Notes under the pieces: generated by a model
What the model was told of the DNA's origin: nothing
What the model saw: only the letters and a program-made list of their open reading frames with translations
Databases searched by the model: none
Position numbers and translations under genes: made by a program
Source: Bradysia coprophila
Lineage: Eukaryota > Arthropoda > Insecta > Diptera > Sciaridae
Assembly: GCF_014529535.1 (NCBI RefSeq)
Contig: NW_023503375.1
Location: forward strand, 744,001 to 808,000
Direction: 5' to 3'
DNA: 64,000 nt
Part shown: positions 34,118 through 43,104 of the stretch, one piece after another
Layout: every line of letters begins with the position of its first letter
Numbering within the stretch: position 1 is the first letter of the stretch

Positions 34118-35264
34118 CATTTCAAACGCCCATTTATACCTTGAAATACATAAATCCACAATATGGAGATTGGTGTTTGTTTGATTGTTCCTGTACCTCG
34201 GAAAAATTTAGGTAGAACGTGTCAAATATATGGTTGAAAATGGGACTGAATGAGGCGCAAATAGTCGTCACGCGTGACATACTTTATGAATGTTCCAAAT
34301 TTGAATACCCTGAGTAAGAACAACCCTTTTCTGATTATTCATTAGATGCCAAATCAGCGAGAAAGAAGTCCTCCTCTCTCCAACTTGAATAAAACTTGAT
34401 AATGAGCAATATCGGTTAAGTACATTCAGGGATCGGTTCAATAAAGTGCTATTTTAAAGGGCTGGTTACGTTATCTTATATAAGCGCACCTGCACAACTA
34501 AGAGCAGTTCAGTTTAGGCACTCAGTTCGTGAAAAAGTTGATCATTTTCGTGGAATTTTCACTTAACGTTTACAAGTCAAATTCAAAAAGGAGTTTTTAC
34601 TTAATCTGTTGAAACCGGGCGAGGTCCATCAGTTCTAGATATACATCATAAACAACGCGAGCCTTGTCGTAACTACAATAACTGAAGATTGAGCTGAAGT
34701 TTGGACGACATGGAAATCGACGACTTCCTGAAGAAACAGCGCCTAGTCCACGCTACTTCAGAAATTTCCAGTTTCTTCAGTAAGTCGTTGCTTCTAACCA
34801 TTTTGTAAGGAGAATATTCGTCTTACCAAATTTTAAAGAAGTGTAGAAACTGCGAGAAGTAATGGCGACTTTCTGAAGAAACGGTGGGTTAAACAAGAAC
34901 GATCTACTAGTCGTCGTTTGATTATGAATTCATCGTTTCTTCAGTAAGTCGTCGATACTCATGTTGTCGAAACTCATTGCAATGAACTGAACTTTATTCT
35001 CCCGTTATAAGTAACAATCAATTTTTAACCAGAGCCTTCACTTCCAGTACTTCTAGATTATATGTCGAATGCAAACTATCTTCGAATTTCGGGTCCAATT
35101 TGAAGTTTTCATATTTCAACTGAGTTTCGAAGATTTTTTTTTAGTTTTTTGTTGTTGGAACTCGATGAGCCGAGCCACGCAGTAAATCAATCAAATCCGT
35201 GTTCAAAATTTTAAAAATTAAATATTTCCCTTTAATCTCCAGCCGTCTCAATCATAAGATGCTA
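34118..35264. other. TEP copy 2 3' flank and LTV1 3' flank
   Basis: The first ~880 bases match the downstream side of TEP copy 1. A phrase TTTCTTCAGTAAGTCGT appears twice (near 34770 and 34936). No gene seen. Confidence 0.6.
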
Positions 35265-36897
35265 CTACACTATCCGGTTGCCCTGCACATTATTGCGATT
35301 ATTCAAATTGATCTGGATCTGTTGCTTCTTTTCTTCTTTGAACGCCAGTGTGTTAGCCTTCCGTTCGGCTCGTCTCTCGAACCGATATTCCTTGAGTAGT
35401 CGCTTACGTTCGCGTTTCTCTTCGGGTGTTTCATCCTTGGGTCGGATTGACAGAACGCTGAGAGTGGAGAGTACACTTTGTGCGCACAACGATTTCGGGC
35501 CCGATGGTGATGTCTCTTGACCACTAAGGACGGAACGGATTAGATTGGACAATTATTGCGGATCTGACACGGTGACCTACCTGTTTTGAATGTTGAATTT
35601 GGCTAATGATTTTGTGGTTAACTGCTTGTTCTCGCCAGTGAATACGTTCTCTGGAACGCCAGTTTTAGGATTTATGGTAATTTTGGAACGGCGTCTGGGC
35701 TCATCGATCAATTTGGGATGATTGTACAGATTCGAATATGTGGACAGAATGCTTTCACAGTCCCACTTCTTTTTGCCGTCATCAACTTCCACCTCCACCA
35801 AATCTTCATCCGATGAACCTTCCTCTTGCAATTTCTTGATTCGATCAATATCCCACTCCTTATTGTACTCGTCCACTTCTTCTTTCCGCTTAAACTCGAC
35901 CCAGCATTGATTTAACAGCTCATCGTTTATATTGACTTCGCCTTCGATTTCTTCACAGTCTAATGCGCCCACTTCTGGTTCGTCGTAATTTTCGAAAAAT
36001 TTCTCGAAACGTTCGTCCAACAGAGCCAGTTGTTCGTTGCGCCGTATGACACTGCTGGACATGGAATACTCGGTGAAGCGTGACTTGCACTCTTCATCGT
36101 TAAACGATCGCATTGGGCCTAAATTGTCACGTTCCTCATTGTCGCTGTAATCGGAATCGGCCTCGAAATCGCTTCCATCATACTCATCATCTTCTTCATC
36201 GTTTTCATCTCCTAAAATTTATTTTCAATTCAAATTTGCTGTTTGACTGGGAAAGAAGGACGTTCAACCTACCCATCATCTTATTCATGAAATCATCCTC
36301 TAACTGATTATCCGGATTCTCGAAATCGAAATCATCATCTAAAGCAGCTACAATATCGGGATCTAGATCGGGTCTCGGACCGGATCGAGGTGCTGCTTTC
36401 CGTAACATTCCCTCATCTTCTTCGAATTCGGACGCAAAAACCGAACTGGGAAGCTGTAGATTCGGCTTGTGTGCGGTTTTCGCTGGATCATCCTGTTTCA
36501 CATTTGCCGGTTCCACGTACTCCCAGTGCACTCCTCTGTCGTCTGGTTCGCGCAAATGTTGCAGGTAATCGTAATCATCGTCGAAGAAAATTCCGAATTT
36601 GTTTTGCTCTTTCTTGCGTTTTACCAAATCGTTTACCTACGAACGACGCAACAGATGATTTACTGCAAAATGATACTAAAGGCATGTCTTCCCTACCTTA
36701 TCATCTTTTGGTGGTTCTGCGAGAAGAACATGTTGTGGGGCTGTTTCATCAGTAATCAATGGATCTCGTTGTGATCTGTGTACAAGATGGAATGTAACTG
36801 CGTTCTTCTTGTCGATAAATTTCTTCTTATGTTTCGGCTAAAATAAAGCAATGAATTAGTAATGTGTGATTATAGAATTGACTGTTGACGTTACCAT
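35265..36897 (-). CDS. LTV1: LTV1 40S ribosome biogenesis factor
   Basis: LTV1 is an assembly factor on pre-40S particles that holds RPS3/RPS10 positions until late cytoplasmic maturation. Five coding exons: 36897-36895 (ATG only), 36837-36697, 36636-36273, 36211-35581 and 35523-35265, total 465 residues, near the human length. The start is MPKHKKKFIDKKNAVTFHL, as in orthologues; it forms only by splicing the lone ATG to CCG. Next come the FGIFFDDDYDYLQHLR block, acidic stretches (DENDEEDDEYDG, GSSDEDLVEVEVDD), WDCESILSTYSNLYNHPKLI and a basic C-terminus KRERKRLLKEYRFERRAERK. With NOP9 this is the second small-subunit assembly gene in the window, but the two are 28 kb apart and unlinked in any operon sense. 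Confidence 0.92.
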
Positions 36898-37173
36898 TTT
36901 GCGGAAAAATACTAATTTTATCGACGAGCAAAAATAAAAGAATCAAAACACATGGGAAATTATGTCAAAAAGGCTTGAAAACAGTGTTGCCGTCATTGAA
37001 ATGAATGTGTACTAAAGTAACTAAGGTACATATGTATGTACTAAAAAGTTTGGTTTAAAAATTGTGCGGCAAAGATATCGAAATTTAGTGAGACGAGATG
37101 TCTTTCTTATCTTATAAGACTGTAAGTATAGACACAAACGCGAGCTTCACATAAAATTCTGATGTTGTGAGGA

Positions 37174-37324
37174 CTTTTCCAATTGTTTTGAAATGTCAAA
37201 CCCGCGTAATATAAGCTACGCAATTTTGATAATTCAATTCTTTCGAAATGTCAAAGTCGATTCATTTCAATCACCGAAATTGCGTAGCCTACGCGAGTTT
37301 GACATTTCAAAACAATTAGAAAAG
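37174..37324. mobile_element. 151-bp fold-back MITE upstream of LTV1
   Basis: CTTTTCCAATTGTTTTGAAA (left) mirrors TTTCAAAACAATTAGAAAAG (right). The pairing continues through TGTCAAACCCGCGTA/TACGCGAGTTTGACA and CTACGCAATTT/AAATTGCGTAG. Arms are about 50 bases. It is within 300 bases of the LTV1 start. Confidence 0.6.
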
Positions 37325-38230
37325 ATCTGAAAACAAAAGAATTTTGGACCAGGTATTTTTACTCGAATTAATATTTATTTTGATAATTAAGCTTATTTTA
37401 GGAAAACAATTCTTTCACAACATATGAAAAAAACACAATTTTATATTTTTAAAGTTGAAATGAAAATCCACTAAACTCATCAAATTTATACAGAGGGATT
37501 TTTTGAAAGTGAACATGCTCCGTCGGAGCTTTTTTAGCGATACTTTGTTTACATGCCCAGATAGCCCTTGGTCTCAATATTCTGAAATTGCAGTCGTTTA
37601 ATTTTAATATTATTTTCTTAGCTAGTAAACTTCCACGAAAAGTCGAAAATAAGTGTTTTTTGTCCGTGATTTACTGCCGCTACAGGCTATGTACATACAT
37701 GTGTGGGGATTCATTGGAATGGTATTGTCCAGGAGTTACGGGGCAAGCACAGATATATTACATGTCCTGTAGCATTGTTCGAAAATAACAACAATAATGT
37801 TTCAGTCAAAGGCCGGAAATTTTGATGAACTCAAAAAGGTGATATCTCGCACCTGGTGAATGTTCATGTTTAGATTAGTGGATGCCCAATAGATCAGACC
37901 TCAAAAACAGCATAATTCGTGTATTTTTCTCAAATTAAAATTTTACTTTCGTGTGTGGGAACACTATTCACTTTGTACCCAAAAAAAGTATCCTAAACCT
38001 GTCACTACTATGGCAAGTGGGGTATCAATCTGAAGGAAAGTTGAACCTGTATCAGGGCTGGCTTCCACAATAAATATTTGTTAGAATGGTCCCGTGAAGT
38101 ATCTGATCAATATCGTAAGTCCGCTGAAAATTAAAAATGTAAATTGACAAGTGCCAAACAAACGCAGCTTTGAATTTGTACCGATAACGATATTCTATAC
38201 GTTATAATGAGAGAGAAGGAAATATGCTTT

Positions 38231-38556
38231 CATTTTCAGCTTAGAAATACTAGAATCGAATTGGATTTGAAAAATAAAAATTTTTGATGTGCACATGAGA
38301 CACGAACTCACAACCTTCAACTTGTCGGGCTGATGCTCTAACCAACTGCGCTACCGTGGACATTTTAATTTCAAATCCAATTTTGAACCGTTGGTGACAT
38401 GATGTTAACATAATGTGTATGTTGTTTTTTCTATATGTGTCTATATGTTTAAAGCATCAGCCCAGCAAGTTGAAGGTTGTGAGTTCGTGTCTCACCCATG
38501 CGCTTCAAATTATTTTTATTTTTCAAATCCAATTCGATGTTAAGCTGAAAATTAAG
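38231..38556. repeat. Inverted pair of tRNA-like units
   Basis: The left half (minus-sense) and right half (plus-sense) share GGTTGTGAGTTCGTGTCTCA, the phrase GCATCAGCCC.GCAAGTTGAA, the tail TTTTTATTTTTCAAATCC and AATTCGAT. They face each other around a ~100-base spacer. The unit looks like a tRNA-derived SINE copied head to head, or a fold-back element whose arms carry a tRNA-like sequence. Confidence 0.55.
38289..38362 (-). tRNA. tRNA-like (anticodon GAC), probably not functional
   Basis: Minus-strand cloverleaf: D arm GCGC/GAGC, anticodon stem TCAGC/GTTGA with loop CCGACAA, T stem GTGAG/CTCAT with loop TTCGTGT, and possible acceptor TGTCCAC/GTGCACA with one mismatch. Position 33 is C instead of T, the T loop lacks the usual A58, the acceptor-to-D spacing is two bases too long, and GAC is not a normal eukaryotic valine anticodon. 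I read it as a tRNA-derived repeat. Confidence 0.3.
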
Positions 38557-38790
38557 AGAATTCGTCGGGAAATATAGCATTTATCTAGAAATATAATTTA
38601 GATCACTTATTTTAACTTGACTTGGGGGATATGTGACAAATTTATATGAAAATGTGCAATAACAAGTACTCCAAGACAAGTTATAATTAACTGGTCTTCG
38701 GATCTCTCGCTTTGATCATAAGAGTCTATTGGATTGTGATTCACTCACAACTTCAATTCTGAAGCTCATTACGACATGAATACCTTTTAA

Positions 38791-39147
38791 TTCTAGCAGT
38801 CAAAGTATATTAACACTGAAGGTAATGCAGACCCTCAGCGGATCAGAGAAATTACGATCCAAACTTTCAGGTGAATTTATTTTCGTATGTTGTCTAACTT
38901 GGACTTGTACAACATGACGGCCCTAAATCCTTCCAATTCACCACTAAATACAACTTGACGCAAACGAATTTTATATCTGTGCAACATAACGTCGCTAAAT
39001 CGTTCCAAATTCACCACTAGATGCAACTTGACGCAAACGAATTCAATACGTGTGCAACATGACGAAGCTAAAATTCACCTGAAAGTTTAGATCCGTGTGT
39101 AACTGTGGATTTGCATTACCTTCAGTGTTTATATACTTTGCTAGCAG
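38791..39147. mobile_element. 357-bp element with inverted ends and 73-bp internal repeats
   Basis: AACACTGAAGGTAATGCA (38812) pairs with TGCATTACCTTCAGTGTT (39112). AATTCACCTGAAAGTTT near 39070 mirrors AAACTTTCAGGTGAATT near 38863. Inside, CAACAT(G/A)ACG recurs at 38910, 38982 and 39055, with ACTTGACGCAAACGAATT once per unit. It ends about 265 bases before the PEX13 ATG. Confidence 0.6.
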
Positions 39148-39412
39148 TGGCATTACCGGCAACACTGCAACAATTTAGAACACAATCGAGACAGTCTCAT
39201 CCTACGAACCCTCTGCCAGTGACACATTGCACTAATTTGACATCGAAAGTGGAATTTGATCACACACAAATGATAAAAAGTCAATAGAGCAAAAAAATTA
39301 TAATTTGTTATCATTGCCATCAGCAGCAATATACGACCAATGTAATTGACAATAAAAACGCGTTGATGCCCTTCTTTTAAGTACATAGTGATAAGCCGAA
39401 GAAAGATATCAT

Positions 39413-40979
39413 ATGACGTCGGAAAATATCTACAGCAGTGAAATGGCAAACAATAGTGGAAATTTTCGTAATCCAACAATAAACGAACCTCGGATATTTG
39501 GAGGACCCTACGGCATGCAAACACCAATTGGAACTGTACGAACATCTCAACCACCGCCACCACTACCACCCAGACCATTTCAACAGCAACCATCTTCCTA
39601 TGGATCGTATGGCGGTGTTGGTTCCATGTACGGCAGTCCATATAGCAGCTATGGATCGGGCTACGGTTACGGCAGTGGACTGAACTCATTTGGTGGCTCA
39701 GGTTTCGGTAGTTATGGTGGTGGCTACGGAAGCTATGGCGGTTACGGTGGAGGCGGTTACGGTGGTGGTGGCTACGGTGGCGGTTACAATCGATTCGGAG
39801 GGAATCCAATGGATCCGGAAAATCGATTTATTCAAATCGCTGAAGAGAGTTCACGGCCAGCATTCCAAAGTATTGAATCACTCGTTGGGGCTATTGGGAA
39901 CATAGCGTCTATGTTGGATTCCACATTTTTTGCCATTACCAGCTCGTTCCGGGCGATCTTAGGCGTTGCTGCTAATTTTGGTTCGTCACACATCTTTTGT
40001 TGTAATCAAAACACTTGAAATTTTACGATTTCATGACATTGTTTCTAGGTCGATTACGTGGAGTATTCGGACAGTTTTGGCAATCCTTTGCCATATTTAG
40101 AGGACTGACTTGGCTATTTAACAAGTGAGTGAAGTTCATTCAACAAAATTTGTTATTCAACTCGTTATGACTAAACGAATTTTTGCACGTCTGTTCTGTC
40201 GATGACAAAAGTGTTTATCAAGCAGACAAGTGCGTAGTGACCTTATTTACATTTTTGTTTTGCGTTTTATTCCACAACAGAATTCTCTATTGGCTGCGAA
40301 TATCGAAATTGGATCCATCATCATTGGCCTTTAGCGAAGCATTCGCTGCAGCTCAGGAAGGACTCGATCCAAATGTTAAAGCAAACGAACGGAAACCATC
40401 GGCATGGCCAGTTTTAGTATTCCTTGGTTTCATTTTCACTGCGCCCTACTTAATTATGAAATTACTGGGTACGGTCACATCAACAGCTTTAGAAGAAAGT
40501 GAGTGATTGCACTATCCCTACGCGATAGCAATGGCAAAAGTAATAAAATTCATCATTTTACAGCCAAAAATCCCCGATCATGGGTCAACCCAATCAAAGC
40601 TCAGGTGAAACACGATTTTCAGGCAACGAATCAACAAGAACTAAACCTTCGATCAGGTCAAACCATATACATAGCACCGCGTGAAATTCAAAATACACAA
40701 AAATTACTGAACACCGGTTGGGTGCTAGCAACGCTGGACAATCAATCGTCCGGCATCATTCCCTTAAACTATGTACAAGGTCCACAGCAAGTGCCCGCTA
40801 AACCAGAAACGGTATCTAGTGTTGCTGAAACACAACCGACACAGCCGATACAAGATGTCGGTCAAATAGTCAACGATGGCAACATTCCAGCCAGTGATAA
40901 TAGTTTCCCGTCACTGAATAGTGTCATGGAAAAGTCGCCGGAGGATGTTATGCAACAAGTTTTTGCCGAAGATATGTGA
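39413..40979 (+). CDS. Pex13: Peroxin-13 (PEX13)
   Basis: PEX13 is a peroxisomal membrane protein of the docking complex. With PEX14 it receives PEX5/PEX7 cargo, and its Gly/Tyr-rich region helps form the import channel. Four exons: 39413-39980, 40049-40124, 40281-40498 and 40564-40979, 425 residues. Domain order: proline-rich PPPPLPPRPF near 45-55; Gly/Tyr/Ser-rich tract at about 60-125 (YGSYGGYGGGGYGGGGYGG); the conserved block with SSFRAILGVAANFGRLRGVF; a hydrophobic span WPVLVFLGFIFTAPYLIMKL near 265-285; then a C-terminal SH3 domain (about 305-360) with ALYDF-like VKHDFQATNQQELNLRSG, GWVLATLD and GIIPLNYV. After it comes a Gln/Pro-rich tail ending in FAEDM. A poly(A) signal is at 41112. 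The long antisense open frame over the Gly tract is a composition shadow. Confidence 0.93.
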
Positions 40980-42438
40980 TGGTGAAGTGGAGGAGAGTGC
41001 TGAGAATTTTTTGGTATATTGTGTTAGTTTGGTAGGCTCAGCTTGAGTGATGCAATTTTTGTTACTGGTCCGTGTACTGTTACTATTTACCAATGTAAGG
41101 CTTTTTTATGGAATAAATGTCGATTTAATTGAATTGACTTTTTGGCGCCTAATTTCGACTTCGTAAGGACTCAAATTTCTCGAACAAAAATTTGGTGTAG
41201 GTTTCTGTATGCAAAAATTATCTTCTTCTCTTCTAATCGTGATAACAGGTTTTGATTCAAGTGCTACTGATAAGTGAATTTTTAAATAAAAAATAAAAGA
41301 AATTTGGACCTCACCCGGTTTACGTCAAACTTCAGACGAATAATCATGCAAATGAAAAGTGATAATTGGAAAGCTCTTCTCACATGTTCTTTGTAAAGTA
41401 TTAAAGGTAATACCAAATTTCCTGACTTTCGTTTTTTTTTTTAGGATGAAACCTGTAACTTAGAAACTACTTAGTCGATAAAACTCATTTTGAGCTTAGG
41501 CTGTCAAGTGATAATATTTGGGCTCACCCGAAATTTGTACCAGATCGTTACAACCCGGAAGCTTTTCAACTTACTCTGTCAGGATTTCTACTTTACAATA
41601 AAACGACTACAATTGGGGTTACGATCCCCCGAACATCTCGTTCGATAACTTTCTATATATTCCGTTCGATTGTACAATTGTGACTGACTTTTAGATCGTT
41701 TCCTTCGATTCATTTCTCGTTCTTCGCCTTCTTGATCGTTCATAATCTTTACACGATTTTCCATAGACGATACATACTCTGAATGTGTTAACTTTCGATA
41801 AAAATAGATTTGTTTGCACCAGTTTAAGGGTTGTACGTAATAGGTTGTTGTTGTGTACGAAATTGTAGTCTGATTCGTTGACCATACCACTTGTTACTTG
41901 TAACATTACAATTTTTAAGAACATTGAAGTTATGGTCTACATTTGTGCGTATTTTCAGATTTAGCACAAATCTTTTTTCAAAAATCTTAAACCAAAAATA
42001 CGTTCGCTTTGCATAAACCGTCGGACTGTATGAGGTATACGAGGTACACGAGATGCACCGCACCTAGTTTCGAGAAAAGTGAGCAGTTTATACAAATTTC
42101 CGTCCAAGGCACAGGCTTTGCGCAGGTGCACGTCTAAATTTCGTTTTCACTATATTCATGTTTTACGACACAGTAACGTAAACGCGGTGTTGGAGTTCAG
42201 TCCGGTTCAGATTTGTACATTCTGACATATGTCAAATGGCAGAGCTACAACGCATATTATGAATTTTTCTTTTTTTGTTTGTAAAGAACGAAAAAACGAA
42301 AGAAATAACTCCGTGGGTTGTTCTAGGACCGGTTAGAAGTTATGGAGACGCAGAGAGGGATTTAAGTGAGCTAAAATATGAAAATTTAAATTTACCTGTA
42401 ATTCAGGTCGTTACATCCATAATAGGACATACACAAAA
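40980..42438. other. Intergenic, no supported gene
   Basis: Holds the PEX13 3' UTR. On the minus strand around 41588-41924 there are two overlapping open frames with basic Arg/Ser-rich ends (for example MNRRKRSKSQSQLYNRTEY). They have no convincing start context, splice sites or family match, so I do not call a gene. Confidence 0.5.
41112..41117 (+). terminator. PEX13 poly(A) signal AATAAA
   Basis: Canonical AATAAA 133 bases after the PEX13 stop codon, first on this strand. Confidence 0.6.
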
Positions 42439-43104
42439 ATGGGAACACTTTTGACAGCTTCGTTGCAAGGACGAAAACGTTACCGTGGCGGTGGTATGAT
42501 ACTCGACACACCACACTCAGACAGTAAATTATGTAGAGTCTTAGCTGCACTATTTCTCTGTACATTTGGATTGACGGCGTACTATGTTACAAAACCTGAG
42601 GTGAGACAATGCTATCCGATTTAATTTGATATCTTATCTGCAACAACGTTTCCACAGACGTTCTGGTTGAGGTTTGCAAGGGTAGGAATATTGACACTCA
42701 CTTGTACTTCGGCGTTTATGATTTTGATTCCTTTCCAAATCATTGAAGCATGGAAGCGTATCAAAATTCCCGATTTTGCATCCAAATTCAGCTTTCCTTC
42801 GTCAGAGAAACTGGTATGGAACGAAAGTCTTTAAAGGAAAGAATTGGTCTAACAAATGTGTCCATATAAGGTACTTTCAGTAACATCTCGCATAAATAAG
42901 AGTAAAAATCAGTTGACAATTGTTATACCACCTACAATTGAATCCAATAATGAACACCACCCAACACCTTACATGGAAAGTATGCTGGCCCTTAAAATGC
43001 CAACAATAGTTCAATACAAACATGAATGCCCACTTAAATCTTCACTTAGATCACCGCCTCAACCTTCGTTTCCACCATTTGAAAATATAAACGAGGTGTC
43101 TTAA
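42439..43104 (+). CDS. Unrecognised two-span membrane protein
   Basis: Three exons, 42439-42600, 42658-42813 and 42871-43104, with clean GT-AG introns of 57 bases each, all phase 0, giving 183 residues. I do not recognise the family. Visible: a short basic N-terminus (GRKRYRGGG), a hydrophobic span LCRVLAALFLCTFGLTAYYV (about 31-50), a short loop YVTKPETFWLRFAR, a second span GILTLTCTSAFMILIPFQII (about 64-83), then a basic linker EAWKRIKIPDF and a Ser/Pro/Asn-rich tail with PPQPSFPPFE before the end NEVS. Hydropathy suggests a small hairpin membrane protein with both ends on one side. AATAAA signals at 43230 and 43396 could end the transcript. The matched introns make it likely real. Confidence 0.65.

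Larger units (their letters stand above)
22145..34995. repeat. Tandem duplication unit 2 (TEP copy 2)
   Basis: Partner of 9280-22020, about 12.85 kb in direct orientation. The 5' flanks align from AACCCAACAATC and TTTACGAAAACCAATCG onward. The 3' flanks align through CTGAAGAAACGGTGGG and TTCATCGTTTCTTCA. Length differences are explained by the elements private to each unit. Confidence 0.8.
36898..39412. other. Divergent intergenic region, LTV1/PEX13
   Basis: About 2.5 kb with both promoters expected. Contents seen: the MITE at 37174-37324, the tRNA-like inverted pair at 38231-38556 and the repeat-bearing element at 38791-39147. The remainder is AT-rich with no supported gene. Confidence 0.6.

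Noticed and set aside
38289-38362. A working tRNA gene
   Set aside because: Wrong base at position 33, abnormal T loop, abnormal spacing and an anticodon (GAC) not used in animals; its inverted partner shows it belongs to a repeat.
39153-39809. 218-residue His/Arg-rich open frame on the minus strand
   Set aside because: It is antisense to the Gly/Tyr-rich tract of PEX13. The His/Asn/Arg composition is simply the reverse complement of GGT/TAC codons, and it has no start context or homology.
41588-41924. Overlapping minus-strand open frames with basic Arg/Ser-rich ends
   Set aside because: Two frames compete over the same DNA, starts are GTG or a weak ATG, and there are no matching splice sites or family features.
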